From Crossiella equi (GTDB lineage Bacteria > Actinomycetota > Actinomycetes > Mycobacteriales > Pseudonocardiaceae), in the NCBI RefSeq assembly GCF_017876755.1, contig NZ_JAGIOO010000001.1:2232001-2296000 (forward strand): a DNA stretch of 64,000 bases, read 5' to 3'. Below, piece by piece: positions 27,128-35,883 of this stretch. Under the pieces are notes generated by a model. It was given only the letters and a program-made list of their open reading frames with translations. It was not told the DNA's origin and ran no database searches. Every line of letters starts with the position of its first letter. The first letter of the stretch is position 1. A program made the translations under genes and the position numbers.

Positions 27128-27810
27128 GCACTGTCTCCTTCTTGCTGCTCGGCGATGCCCGGGGTCCCGGCACGCATACGATCCAACTCCGCGACCAGTT
27201 CGGCCATCCGGACGCGGATGAGCTCGGTCGACTCGGTGAGGTTGGCCTTGCCCTTGCCCGGCGGGAGCGCGAACGGCTCGCCGAACAGGATGTCCACCCT
27301 CGGCCGGAACCGGCGGCCCGAGCCCTCGGGGCGACGGAAGCCGCGGCAGGCCACCGGCAGCACCACCGCCTCCCCGGAACGGGCCAGCCAGGCCGCGCCG
27401 TTGGCGGCCTTGGTGACCTCGCCGGTGCCCCGCGTGCCCTCGGGGAACACGCCGATCAGGCCACCGCCGCGCAGCAGGCGCACCCCGGTCAGCAGGGGCG
27501 TGCGGTCCGGCTCGCCCCGGCGCACCGGCAGCTGGCCGAGCCGCCGGAGGAACCGCCGCAGCGGGCCCTCGAACTGCTCGTGCTTGACCAGGAACACCGC
27601 GCGGCGACCGATCATGGCGAAGAGTACGGGACCGTCGAGGAAGGCCGTGTGGTTGGCCACCATGACGACCGGTCCGGTGCGCGGGACGCGGTCGCGCCGG
27701 TGCAGGTGCAGCCGGAACGGGATGCGCATGGCGACCCGGCCGAGGAACCGGCAGTAGTCGTTGAACCAGCCCCAGCCGCCTTCGGGCAGGGCGGTGAAAC
27801 GCGAGGTCAC
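27124..27810 (-). CDS. 1-acylglycerol-3-phosphate acyltransferase-like protein (PlsC family)
   Basis: 228 residues. The catalytic motif is [17 protein letters not shown] (NHx4D) and the glycerol-phosphate-binding motif [13 protein letters not shown]. Such enzymes transfer an acyl chain to lysophosphatidic acid at the inner membrane face. The GTG start overlaps the cmk stop. The gene lies between cmk and der in many actinobacteria, so translational coupling is likely. Substrate is inferred from family only. Confidence 0.9.
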   Translation of the reverse strand: MTSRFTALPEGGWGWFNDYCRFLGRVAMRIPFRLHLHRRDRVPRTGPVVMVANHTAFLDGPVLFAMIGRRAVFLVKHEQFEGPLRRFLRRLGQLPVRRGEPDRTPLLTGVRLLRGGGLIGVFPEGTRGTGEVTKAANGAAWLARSGEAVVLPVACRGFRRPEGSGRRFRPRVDILFGEPFALPPGKGKANLTESTELIRVRMAELVAELDRMRAGTPGIAEQQEGDSA

Positions 27811-28568
27811 GGGCCGGTCCGCTCCGGCACCGCGCTGAGCCCGTGCTGCCCGGCCAGCTCGACCAGGCGCGCGACCACGCCGTCGATGTCCAGTTCGGTG
27901 GTGTCGACCTCGACCGCGTCCTGCGCCCGGCGCAGCGGCGAGGTGGCCCGGGTCGAGTCGTAGGTGTCGCGGCGCTGCACGTCGGCCAGCACGGCGTCCA
28001 GGGAGGCGGCGCGCCCGGCGCGCAGGTCCTGGTCGACGCGGCGCTGGGCGCGGGCGGTCGCGGAGGCGGTGAGGTAGATCTTCAGGTCGGCGTCCGGGGC
28101 GACGGTGGTGCCGATGTCGCGGCCCTCGGCCACGATGCGCCCGCCGTCGGCGACCACGGCCGCGATGATGTCCTGCTGCTGGGCGACGATGAGCGCGCGC
28201 ACCTCGGCCACCGCGCTGACCGGGGACACCGCGAGGGTGACCTCGGGGCCGCGGATCTCGGCGGCCACGTCCTCGGTGCGGGAGAGGTCCTCCGGCGCCG
28301 GGTCGGCCAGCTCGATGGTGGGCGCCAGCGGGTCGGTGCCGACGATCATGCGGGTGCCCTCGACCACGGCCAGGACCTTGTCCGCGTCGGCCGGGTCGAC
28401 GCCCGCGCGCAGCACCGCGAGGGTGGCCGCCCGGTACATGGCCCCGGTGTCGAGGTAGCGGGCGCCCAGCGCGGTCGCCAGCCGCCGGGTGACCGTGGAC
28501 TTGCCGGTACCCGCCGGTCCGTCCACTGCCACCACGCCGCGCACGCCCTGTGTCACCGTGTCCTCCAT
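27807..28568 (-). CDS. cmk: Cytidylate kinase
   Basis: About 253 residues from the ATG at 28568 ([20 protein letters not shown]); a GTG four codons earlier is also possible. P-loop [20 protein letters not shown], then [15 protein letters not shown] and [20 protein letters not shown] (NMP-binding segment), and [20 protein letters not shown] near the C-terminus, all typical of Cmk. It phosphorylates CMP and dCMP. It is the first gene of the cmk-plsC-der operon seen here. Confidence 0.95.
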   Translation of the reverse strand: MEDTVTQGVRGVVAVDGPAGTGKSTVTRRLATALGARYLDTGAMYRAATLAVLRAGVDPADADKVLAVVEGTRMIVGTDPLAPTIELADPAPEDLSRTEDVAAEIRGPEVTLAVSPVSAVAEVRALIVAQQQDIIAAVVADGGRIVAEGRDIGTTVAPDADLKIYLTASATARAQRRVDQDLRAGRAASLDAVLADVQRRDTYDSTRATSPLRRAQDAVEVDTTELDIDGVVARLVELAGQHGLSAVPERTGP

Positions 28569-28848
28569 CGCCCGCCCCACGTTCCTCGGCCCATTCGCCT
28601 TACAACACCGCGTCGCCGGTTATTGTGCCGCCTCCCGCTGACCCGTTCCGCACGCGTGCTCGCGGAACTGCCGATCCGGAAGACCTGATTGCCGTTGGGG
28701 CGGCACGGAATCGAACCCGCCGGCGCGGGACGGCCCGCCGGTGCGCAGTGGTGGCCGTCACACCCCAGTCTGCCACTCCGGTGGCCGCCGTCACGCCCGG
28801 GTCCCGTGGACGCGAGTGCGCTCCGGAAATCCGAGTTAGGGTGGAAAG

Positions 28849-29331
28849 GTGCATGTCGAGGTCACCCCCCTGCCTGGAATCGGCACCCGCCAGGACTTCC
28901 AAACCCGCACCGGCCGCCGGATCGGTCTGATCACCCACCGCGACGGCCGGGTGGACCTGATCGTGTCGAAGTCCGACGACCCGGACGCCTGCGTCGCGTC
29001 CATACCCCTCACCACGGACGAGGCGGGCACACTGGCCAGCCTGCTGGGCGCCCCGCAGCTGGTCTCGCAGCTGCGCGCCGAGCAGAACGAGATCGCGGGC
29101 GTCACCACCAAACAGCTGCCGCTGGCCCCCGGCTCGCCCTTCGACGGCCGCCCGCTCGGCGACACCCAGCTCCGCACCCGCACCGGCGCCTCCGTGGTGG
29201 CCGTGGTGCGCGCGGGCACGGTGCACCCGTCGCCGCGCCCGGACTTCGTCTTCGGCGGCGGTGACCTGCTGGTCGTGGTGGGCACCGGCCCCGGCCTGAA
29301 GGCCGCGGCGGACATCCTCGACAAGGGATAA
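28849..29331 (+). CDS. Regulatory subunit of a cation:proton antiporter (KhtT-like, TrkA-C domain)
   Basis: 160 residues, soluble, starting at a GTG with GGAAAGG upstream. The N-terminal domain begins VHVEVTPLPGIGTRQDFQTR. The C-terminal half is a TrkA-C (RCK-C) domain (LPLAPGSPFDGRPLGDTQLR, then VVAVVRAGTVHPSPRPDFVF and GGDLLVVVGTGPGLKAAADI). In the KhtTU system such a subunit binds nucleotide and gates K+ efflux. The gene ends 7 bases before the antiporter gene and is surely cotranscribed with it. The ligand cannot be deduced. Confidence 0.88.
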   Translation: MHVEVTPLPGIGTRQDFQTRTGRRIGLITHRDGRVDLIVSKSDDPDACVASIPLTTDEAGTLASLLGAPQLVSQLRAEQNEIAGVTTKQLPLAPGSPFDGRPLGDTQLRTRTGASVVAVVRAGTVHPSPRPDFVFGGGDLLVVVGTGPGLKAAADILDKG

Positions 29332-29338
29332 GGGGTCC

Positions 29339-30514
29339 ATGCACAACACGGCACTGTCCCTGATCGAACTGGGCGCGGTCTTCTTCGGGCTGGGCCTGCT
29401 GGGACGCCTGGCGGTGAAGATCGGCCTCTCGCCCATCCCGCTGTACCTGATCGGCGGGGTGGCCTTCGGCAAGGGCGGCCTGGTCCCGCTGGAGGGCATC
29501 GAGGAGTTCACCGGCATCGCCGCCGAGATCGGCGTGGTGCTGCTGCTGTTACTCCTTGGCCTGGAGTACTCGGCGAACGAGCTGGTCACGGGCCTGAAGC
29601 GTTCGTGGCTGGCGGGCGTGGTCGACCTGGTCCTGAACGCGACCCCGGGCGTGGCCGCGGCCCTCATCCTCGGCTGGGGCCCGATCGGCGCCCTGGCCAT
29701 GGGCGGCGTCACCTACATCTCCAGCTCGGGCATCGTGGCCAAGGTCCTGAACGACCTCGGCCGCCTGGGCAACCGCGAGACCCCGGTGGTCCTGGCCGTC
29801 CTGGTCTTCGAGGACCTGGCCATGGCGGTCTACCTGCCGATCCTGACCGCCCTGCTGGCGGGCGTGAGCTTCTGGGGCGGACTGTCCACAGTGGGCATCG
29901 CCCTGCTGGCGGTCACGGTGGTCCTGGTCATCGCGATCAAGTTCGGCCGCTACGTCTCCACCCTGGTCGACAGCCCGGACCCGGAGGTCTTCCTCCTCCG
30001 CGTCCTGGGCCTGGCCCTGCTGGTGGCGGGCATCGCCTCCCAGCTCCAGGTCTCGGCGGCGGTCGGCGCCTTCCTCCTGGGCATCGCGATCTCGGGCTCC
30101 ACGGCGGAGAACGCCACCAAACTCCTGGAACCGCTGCGGGACCTGTTCGCGGCCGTGTTCTTCGTGGTCTTCGGCTTGAACACCGACCCTCGTGACGTGC
30201 CGCCGGTGCTGGGGGTCGCGGTGGCGCTGGTCGTGATCACCACGGCCACCAAGATGCTGACCGGGTGGTTCGCGGCCGGGCAGCAGGGCATCGCGCGGCT
30301 GGGACGGCTCAGAGCCGGGTCGGCCTTGGTGGCCCGTGGGGAGTTCTCGATCGTCATCGCCGGGCTGGCGGTGGCTTCGGGGGCGGTGAACGAGCAGCTG
30401 GCGCCGTTGGCCACCGCGTACGTGCTGTTGATGGCCGTGCTCGGGCCCGTGGCGGCTCGGGTGGTGGAGCCGTTGGCGCGCAAGGCGGTGGCGTTGCGGA
30501 CGCGGACTGCGTGA
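29339..30514 (+). CDS. CPA2-family K+(Na+)/H+ antiporter, KhtU-like
   Basis: 391 residues with some 11-12 hydrophobic segments, beginning ALSLIELGAVFFGLGLLGRL. Family marks include VVLLLLLLGLEYSANEL, GGVTYISSSGIVAKVLNDLG and the VLVFEDLAMAVYLPILTAL segment with its Asp. It lacks a cytosolic TrkA-N/RCK domain, since that function is in the separate upstream gene, as in Bacillus KhtTU. It probably exports K+ in exchange for protons, for pH or osmotic control. A terminator follows at 30628. Confidence 0.92.
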   Translation: MHNTALSLIELGAVFFGLGLLGRLAVKIGLSPIPLYLIGGVAFGKGGLVPLEGIEEFTGIAAEIGVVLLLLLLGLEYSANELVTGLKRSWLAGVVDLVLNATPGVAAALILGWGPIGALAMGGVTYISSSGIVAKVLNDLGRLGNRETPVVLAVLVFEDLAMAVYLPILTALLAGVSFWGGLSTVGIALLAVTVVLVIAIKFGRYVSTLVDSPDPEVFLLRVLGLALLVAGIASQLQVSAAVGAFLLGIAISGSTAENATKLLEPLRDLFAAVFFVVFGLNTDPRDVPPVLGVAVALVVITTATKMLTGWFAAGQQGIARLGRLRAGSALVARGEFSIVIAGLAVASGAVNEQLAPLATAYVLLMAVLGPVAARVVEPLARKAVALRTRTA

Positions 30515-30627
30515 GTTGCCAGGCCGGGTGAGCGGCACCGGCGAAGCCGGGAATCGCGCGGCTCGGCCGCGGACTTGACCGGCGGGCAAGCGGTCGCAGG
30601 GCGAACCTCGCCGTGGCGACAGGTTGA

Positions 30628-30663
30628 AGGGCCTCCACAGCTCGCGCTGAGGAGGCCCTCTTT
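30628..30663. terminator. Intrinsic terminator after the antiporter operon
   Basis: AGGGCCTCC and GGAGGCCCT form a 9-bp hairpin around a 14-nt loop, followed by CTTT. It sits about 115 bases past the antiporter stop. Confidence 0.75.
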
Positions 30664-30848
30664 CCGCCCGTGGTGTGGCTGTGCGGTCGAGGGGACTCCG
30701 TGCAGCGACATCCCGGCGCGACACGGCTGGCGGCGCCGGGACGCCCTGGTCTCACCCTGCTCCCGTGAGACCAGCATGAGACTCCGGGAAAGCCGGGCGC
30801 TCCTAGCTTCGCGGTGGGAGAACACCACCAGCGAGCACGGGAGTGCGG

Positions 30849-31901
30849 ATGCGCAAGGCACTGATGGCGTTGGGCCTGGCGGCCGCCGCCATCCTCACCA
30901 CAGCACCGGCCGCGGGCGCCGCCCCCGAGGAGGAGCAGTGTCAGCTGACCCTGGACCGGACCGCCACCGGGGTGGACCGGGCCGGGACGTGGTGTCCGGG
31001 CAGGCAGGCCCACGGCGCCGCGCTCGGCTGCACCGACGGCGGTGACGTCGAGCGGAACTGGGTGTTCGGCGGCTGGGACCACGCCCAGTGCGGTCCGCAG
31101 GCGCCCCGGGCGCGGTACCTGGGCATCTACTGGCCGGTCCGGTTCGGCGCCGCCGCGCCGAAGCCCGTCGCCGACCTGCCGCCCGGGGCGGAGAACTGTG
31201 AGCTGTCCCTGGAACGGCTGCCCGGTGGCCAGGACCGGGCCGGGATGCACTGCGCGGACCTGCTGCACCGGGTCGAGCTGCGCTGCGGCGGGTACTACGA
31301 TCCCGTGCCCGCGGTGCTGCGGCAGTCCGGCTGGTCCTACGCGACCTGCCCGCCGGGGAGCTCGGCGGAGTGGGTGGCCATGACCTTCCCGGACCCGCCC
31401 GGTGAGCGGTGCCAGCTGACCCTGGACCAGACCGCCACCGGCGTGGACCGGGCCGGGGCGTACTGCGCGGACCGCGAGCACGCGGTCTCCCTCAGCTGCC
31501 ACGACAACGGCGGTGCGGCCTCCGAACCGGTGGCGAGCGGGTGGGTGCACACCGAGTGCGAGCCCGCCACACCCCGGGCCCGCTCCCTGTCGGTGTACCT
31601 GGACGAGGATCCCAAGGCCACCCGGGCGGCGGTGCCGGTGCCCGGTGAGGAGAGCTGCCGGTTGTCGCTGCGACGGCTGCCCAGCGGTGCCGACCGGGCC
31701 GGGATGTACTGCGAGGGCGTGCCGCACCGGGTCGAGGTCCGGTGCGCGGACGTCATGACCGAGTTCCCGCCGCCCGCGCCGGTCGTGACCGACGGCTGGT
31801 CCTACACCGAGTGCCCGCCGGAGGGCTGGCTCTGGTCGGTGCGCATGCACTTCCCCGGGAGCGCGCCTAAGGCCGCTTCATCCGGCGTGCCAGCTCGTTG
31901 A
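30849..31901 (+). CDS. Secreted cysteine-rich protein with four repeats in A-B-A-B order
   Basis: About 350 residues. A Sec signal peptide (MRKALMALGLAAAAILTTAP, cut near AGA-AP) is followed by four ~75-residue repeats. Repeats 1 and 3 (A) start CQLTLDRTATGVDRAG and CQLTLDQTATGVDRAG; repeats 2 and 4 (B) start CELSLERLPGGQDRAG and CRLSLRRLPSGADRAG. Each has four cysteines in the same places and ends in a GW-x-x-x-x-C segment. The chosen ATG has GGGAG five bases before it. I do not recognise the fold or function; disulfide-stabilised extracellular modules that duplicated as a pair are likely. The last 35 bases overlap the convergent HTH gene. Confidence 0.75.
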   Translation: MRKALMALGLAAAAILTTAPAAGAAPEEEQCQLTLDRTATGVDRAGTWCPGRQAHGAALGCTDGGDVERNWVFGGWDHAQCGPQAPRARYLGIYWPVRFGAAAPKPVADLPPGAENCELSLERLPGGQDRAGMHCADLLHRVELRCGGYYDPVPAVLRQSGWSYATCPPGSSAEWVAMTFPDPPGERCQLTLDQTATGVDRAGAYCADREHAVSLSCHDNGGAASEPVASGWVHTECEPATPRARSLSVYLDEDPKATRAAVPVPGEESCRLSLRRLPSGADRAGMYCEGVPHRVEVRCADVMTEFPPPAPVVTDGWSYTECPPEGWLWSVRMHFPGSAPKAASSGVPAR

Positions 31902-32214
31902 GCAGCTCCCCCGTCGGCACCCGCGTCAGGTCCACGCCGCCCTGACGCCGGGCCAGCAGCTCGGCCGCGCCGGGGCGCAGCGGCCGCAGCTCCTCCGGGG
32001 TCAGCCGCACGACCTCGGCCATGGTGGCCAGCTGCTCGTCGGTGGCGGGCGCCTGGACTGCCTTGCCGCCCTTGAGGGTGATGCCGCTGACCAGCTGGCT
32101 CCAGCGCAGCACGGTCATGTTCGCCGCGGCCGCGACCTCGGCGGGGGTGAGCCCGTGGCGGTTGCGGGCCGCTTCGATGAGCACGCCCTCCGGGGGCCGA
32201 GGCGGATGTGACAC
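31867..32214 (-). CDS. Small helix-turn-helix regulator, possibly XRE-like
   Basis: 115 residues. LIEAARNRHGLTPAEVAAAA and NMTVLRWSQLVSGI form an HTH like those of XRE proteins, and the rest, with DEQLATMAEVVRLTPEELR, looks like the helix pair that follows in actinobacterial members. The C-terminus overlaps the end of the convergent repeat-protein gene by 35 bases. No ligand domain. Targets unknown. Confidence 0.75.
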   Translation of the reverse strand: MSHPPRPPEGVLIEAARNRHGLTPAEVAAAANMTVLRWSQLVSGITLKGGKAVQAPATDEQLATMAEVVRLTPEELRPLRPGAAELLARRQGGVDLTRVPTGELLNELARRMKRP

Positions 32215-32229
32215 GGCATCGAGGGTAGA

Positions 32230-32265
32230 CGAACGCGCCGGGCGGCAGGGTGCCCGGCGCGTTCG
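32230..32265. terminator. Perfect 14-bp hairpin between the GH19 and HTH genes
   Basis: CGAACGCGCCGGGC and its exact complement GCCCGGCGCGTTCG enclose an 8-nt loop, 18 bases past the stop of the chitinase gene. It lacks a T tract in either direction, as is common for actinobacterial terminators. Confidence 0.8.
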
Positions 32266-32282
32266 TTGTCATCGCAAGGAAA

Positions 32283-33341
32283 TCAGCAGTACAGGTTGCC
32301 GCCCGGGGTGACGCCCAGGATGCCCGCGAAGTTCTGGTACGCGGTGACCCGGCTCTGCACCTGGGCCGGGTTCTTGCCGTCGCACTCCAGCGAGCCGTTG
32401 ATGCTGCGGATGGTCTGGCCGAAGCCGTGCCCGCCGACGATCGCGTTGTGCGCGGTCATCGAGCCCGGGCCGTTCTGGGTCATCCAGTACCAGATACCGG
32501 TCTTCCAGGCCACGGCCGGGTCGTTCTGCACCAGGTACGGGTTGTTCAGCAGGTCGATGCCCAGGGCGTCACCGGCCGCCTTGTAGTTGAAGTTCCAGGA
32601 CAGCTGGATCGGTCCACGGCCGTAGTAGGCCGCCTGGCCCGCCGGGCAGCCGTAGGGCTGGTTGCGGTCGCAGTAGTGCGGGTAGTTCGCGGTGTTCTGC
32701 TCCACCACGTACCGCAGGCCGCCGGTCTCGTGGTTGACGTTGGCCAGGAACGCCGCCGCCTCCTGCTTCTTGGTGACGTCGCTGCCCGAGCCCGCGAACG
32801 CCGGGTAGGCCGACAGCGCGTTGATCAGGCCCTGGTAGGTGTAGAAGGGGTTCCGCGACGGGAACATCTGGTTGAACTGGCCCTCGCTGACCGGGAACGA
32901 GCCCGGGTTGCCCGGGTCACCGCCGTTGCAGTTGAACGGCTCCCAGTACCAGGTGCTGATGACCGGGTCGTAGCCCGGGTTCTCGTTCTTGGCCCGGTAG
33001 AACTGGCCGTTGGTGTACTTCACGATCGAGCCCGCCGGGTACCACTGGCCCGCCACCCAGTTCGGGTGGTTGCAGTTGACCGGGGTGCCCGGGTTGCCGG
33101 AACCGCCGTCGCAGGAACCGTTGTCCTGCCACACCGAGGCGCCACCGGGCGTCTCGCCCTGGGTCCACCACTGCGCGGTGTAGTTGCGGCCGTTGTGCGA
33201 GGCCTGGTTGCCACCGGTGTAGACGGTGCCCGCCGCCCAGGGCGAGGCGCACGCGGCGGCGGAGGCCTGCGGGGCGGGGGCGAACAGGGCGACCGTCCCC
33301 GCCACCACCGTGGCCAGTGCGAGTCCGAGAAGACGTTTCAT
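32283..33341 (-). CDS. Secreted GH19 chitinase with two CBM5/12-type chitin-binding modules
   Basis: 352 residues. Signal peptide MKRLLGLALATVVAGTVALF to about residue 29. Two carbohydrate-binding modules follow (ACASPWAAGTVYTGG...QWWTQGETP and CNHPNWVAGQWYPAGSIVKY...YYEP-like end), then a GH19 domain beginning FPVSEGQFNQMFPSRNPFYT. The catalytic acid is in FLANVNHETGGLRYV and the substrate cleft in QAAYYGRGPIQLSWNFNY. It hydrolyses chitin by inversion and is exported. Another chitinase gene lies upstream on the same strand, separated by a hairpin, so the two are probably independent units of one regulon. Confidence 0.95.
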   Translation of the reverse strand: MKRLLGLALATVVAGTVALFAPAPQASAAACASPWAAGTVYTGGNQASHNGRNYTAQWWTQGETPGGASVWQDNGSCDGGSGNPGTPVNCNHPNWVAGQWYPAGSIVKYTNGQFYRAKNENPGYDPVISTWYWEPFNCNGGDPGNPGSFPVSEGQFNQMFPSRNPFYTYQGLINALSAYPAFAGSGSDVTKKQEAAAFLANVNHETGGLRYVVEQNTANYPHYCDRNQPYGCPAGQAAYYGRGPIQLSWNFNYKAAGDALGIDLLNNPYLVQNDPAVAWKTGIWYWMTQNGPGSMTAHNAIVGGHGFGQTIRSINGSLECDGKNPAQVQSRVTAYQNFAGILGVTPGGNLYC

Positions 33342-33481
33342 GGTGGCGCTCCTTATTCAGCAGGGTTCAAGCACCGATGGCCTGTGTGCTCCCGGCTGCT
33401 CCGAGTGACCCGGACCGTCCGCCGCCGGGGAACGGGAAGACCGGGCTGCGCCGCGGCCGCGGCTGGTGACAGGGGTGGGAC

Positions 33482-33524
33482 GGCGGTCCGCGCGGCCGGA
33501 TGGGAAGCGGCGGCGCGGACCGCC
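33482..33524 (-). terminator. Terminator of the GH18 chitinase gene
   Basis: GGCGGTCCGCGC at 33482-33493 pairs perfectly with GCGCGGACCGCC at 33513-33524 around a 19-nt loop, 10 bases past the chitinase stop. Confidence 0.75.
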
Positions 33525-33534
33525 CGCGTGCGGG

Positions 33535-35214
33535 TCAGCCCAGTGAGTTGAGGTGGGGCTTGACCGTGTTGGCGAACCGCTTGCCGTTGCTGTGGTCCCA
33601 GTTGATCGACCAGGTCATCACGCCGCGCAGGTTCGCCGCCGCGCCGGTGGGCTTGTACGAGCCGCAGCCGGTGACCTTGACCAGGCAGCTGGCCGCGTTG
33701 TTGACCACCGACGGGTCCACGTAGCCGGAGCTCGCGCCGGAGGTGGAGGCGGGCAGGCCGAGCGCGACCTGGTCCGGGCGCAGGGTCTTGAGCAGGATGC
33801 AGGCCTGGCCGGTGATGAAGTCGACGCTGCCCTGGTGCACGACACCGCCGTTGCAGTCGTTCATCGAGCCCGAGTTGTAGTACTGGGTGTGCACCACGGT
33901 CAGGATGTCCTTGGTGGCCTCGATGAGCGGCATGTACCGGCCGCCCGGCTGCACGTCCAGGGTCTGCGGCGCCATGGTGTAGAGGAAGTTCGCGCCGAAG
34001 GTGCCGCGCAGCTGGCGCACCGCGCTGCCGACGTTGCCCGCGTGCAGGCCGTGCTCCAGGTCGATGTCCACACCGTCCACGCCGAACTTGCGCAGCAGCG
34101 CGGTCATGGTCTCCACGAAGGCGGAGACGTTGGCGGCACTGCTGAAGTCGACGTTGCCGCGCTCGCCGCCGATGGAGAAGACGAACTTCTTGCCCTGGGC
34201 CTTCTTCGCGGCGATGTCGGCGATCATGTCCGCGTCGCTGTACCCGCCGAGCGCGCTGGACAGGCCTGGGTCGACGGTGAAGCCGACCGCGCCGGGCCGG
34301 GTGGTCAGGGCGTCGGCGAAGGCGATCGCGATCAGGTCGTACTGCGGGTCGATGTCCCGGATCCGCAACGGCTGCGCGCCGTTGACGAAGTTCTGCCAGT
34401 ACCCGGTGAGGATCCGCTTGGGCAGCGCGCCGCCCGGGTTGCCGGTGTCCCCGGTGGTGGTGGCGCCGACCGCGGCCGAGCGCGCCGACTCACCGGCGGT
34501 GTTGTACGCGCTGACCTGGTAGGAGTAGGCCGTGGCCGGGCTGAGCCCGGTGTCGGTGTGCGAGGTGCCGGACACGCTCGCCACCCGGGTGCCGCCCCGG
34601 TAGACGTGGTAGCCGGAGGCACCGGTGACCGCCGACCAGGACAGCGACACCGAGCTCGCGGTCACCGAGGGGGCGCGCAGGCCGCCCGGCGAGGCCGGGG
34701 CCTGCGGGTCCGGGTTGCCGGAGCCGGGCGGGCCCGCCAGGGACACGTCGTCGACGTAGTAGGTGCCGGTGCCGTACCAGCCGTGCGTGTACACGGTGAC
34801 GCTGGTGGTGTTCGGGCCGGTGCTGAAGGAGGTGCTCAGCTGCGACCACGAGTTGCCGCCCGCCGCCCAGGTGCTCACGTCCTGGGTGCCGGTGCCGCTC
34901 GCGCCGAGGTAGGTGTAGCTGCCCTGCGCCCACGCGGTCAGCGTGTACTGCGAGGACGGCTTGACCGAGACCGTCTGGGAGCACCGGGCCTGGTCGTGCC
35001 CGGCCGGGGTGGCCCCGAGCGCGCCGGAGCCGGTGCGCACCGGGCTGCTGACGGCCGCGCCGCCCCCGGTGCAGGTCCAGCCCGCGGTGGCCTGCTCGAA
35101 ACCGGGGTTCGCGACCAGGTTCGCCTGCTGGGCCGCCGCGGGCACCGAGAGCCCGAGCGCGGCCGTGGCCACGGCGACCATTCCGACCAGCAGTTGCTGA
35201 CGTCTGCGCGTCAC
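33535..35214 (-). CDS. Secreted GH18 chitinase with carbohydrate-binding and FnIII domains
   Basis: 559 residues from the GTG at 35214, with GGAGGG six bases before it; the longer frame to 35316 crosses the operator and is rejected. Order of domains: signal peptide (MTRRRQQLLVGMVAVATAAL), a CBM4_9-like module starting NLVANPGFEQATAGWTCTG, an FnIII module (SPGGLRAPSVTASSVSLSWS to AGESARSAA), and the GH18 barrel from KRILTGYWQNFVNG. The catalytic motif is FGVDGVDIDLEHG, matching DxxDxDxE. It cleaves chitin with retention by substrate assistance. A DasR-like site overlaps the promoter. Confidence 0.95.
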   Translation of the reverse strand: MTRRRQQLLVGMVAVATAALGLSVPAAAQQANLVANPGFEQATAGWTCTGGGAAVSSPVRTGSGALGATPAGHDQARCSQTVSVKPSSQYTLTAWAQGSYTYLGASGTGTQDVSTWAAGGNSWSQLSTSFSTGPNTTSVTVYTHGWYGTGTYYVDDVSLAGPPGSGNPDPQAPASPGGLRAPSVTASSVSLSWSAVTGASGYHVYRGGTRVASVSGTSHTDTGLSPATAYSYQVSAYNTAGESARSAAVGATTTGDTGNPGGALPKRILTGYWQNFVNGAQPLRIRDIDPQYDLIAIAFADALTTRPGAVGFTVDPGLSSALGGYSDADMIADIAAKKAQGKKFVFSIGGERGNVDFSSAANVSAFVETMTALLRKFGVDGVDIDLEHGLHAGNVGSAVRQLRGTFGANFLYTMAPQTLDVQPGGRYMPLIEATKDILTVVHTQYYNSGSMNDCNGGVVHQGSVDFITGQACILLKTLRPDQVALGLPASTSGASSGYVDPSVVNNAASCLVKVTGCGSYKPTGAAANLRGVMTWSINWDHSNGKRFANTVKPHLNSLG

Positions 35215-35318
35215 GACAACCCTCCACACCTGAGGCAACAGCATCCGTGTGGCGGCGGTGTCGTTGCTCCCGGTGCGGCTGTGGTGCGGCGCACACCGGG
35301 ACTGGCGTGCACCCAAAA

Positions 35319-35334
35319 TGGACTAGACCACTCG
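35319..35334. promoter_or_regulatory. DasR-like operator upstream of the GH18 chitinase
   Basis: TGGACTAGACCACT on the plus strand (minus AGTGGTCTAGTCCA) differs in one core base from the known dre palindrome TGGTCTAGACCA that the GntR repressor DasR binds in front of chitin and N-acetylglucosamine genes. It lies about 105 bases above the start codon, in a promoter-like position. The known regulon fits exactly. Confidence 0.7.
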
Positions 35335-35883
35335 CGCGTGTCAAGAGTGTGAACAGGTCACCTCGTCCGACCCGCGAAGGGGATCAAGGCGGGCCCGGTT
35401 CCGACACCGCCGAACGGGTTGCGCCACCGCCCGCGCCTGGCGAGGACCGGCGGTGACGGCGTCGAGCGGCAGCCCGGGCGCGGCAGGCGACCAGGACCGT
35501 CAGCCGCCGCGTGACCTCGGTGGGCATCGCGGTGGACGGCGCCAGACTCCCGCCCTCGGCCCCGCCGCCCCGGACGCGCTCTGCCCCGCCCCGGACCGCC
35601 CGCCGCCCGTCCCACCGGCCACCCCGGTCACGCTTCGTGACGGCGGCGGAGAGCAGGCACGACGTCCCGCACAACACCCACCACCGCGGCGTGGCGGCCC
35701 AGATCTTGCAGCCGCTGGCGCGGACCAGGACCTCCCGGCACTCCTCACCAGCGCTTCGGGTGTCCATCCGATCTACTTTCTGACACAACTTCCCCGGATC
35801 AGGGGACACCCAGGCACCAAGATCGGGTGATTCGCCGCCGAGCCGCCGCCCGCCACCCTCTGACCGCGCTTACCGTCCGCGAC
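35335..35883. other. Intergenic region between GH18 chitinase and GH25 lysozyme
   Basis: No credible gene is seen; the open frames on both strands are of low-complexity Pro/Arg/Ala composition. Divergent promoters of the two secreted-hydrolase genes are expected here. Confidence 0.5.

Noticed and set aside
28697-28800. tRNA-like sequence upstream of the KhtT gene (GGTTCGATTCC-like T loop)
   Set aside because: The acceptor stem has mismatches, the T stem does not pair and there is no U33 in the anticodon-like loop; not a functional tRNA.
35384-35809. 141-residue minus-strand frame between the GH18 and GH25 genes
   Set aside because: No recognisable domain, RBS or signal; low-complexity composition.
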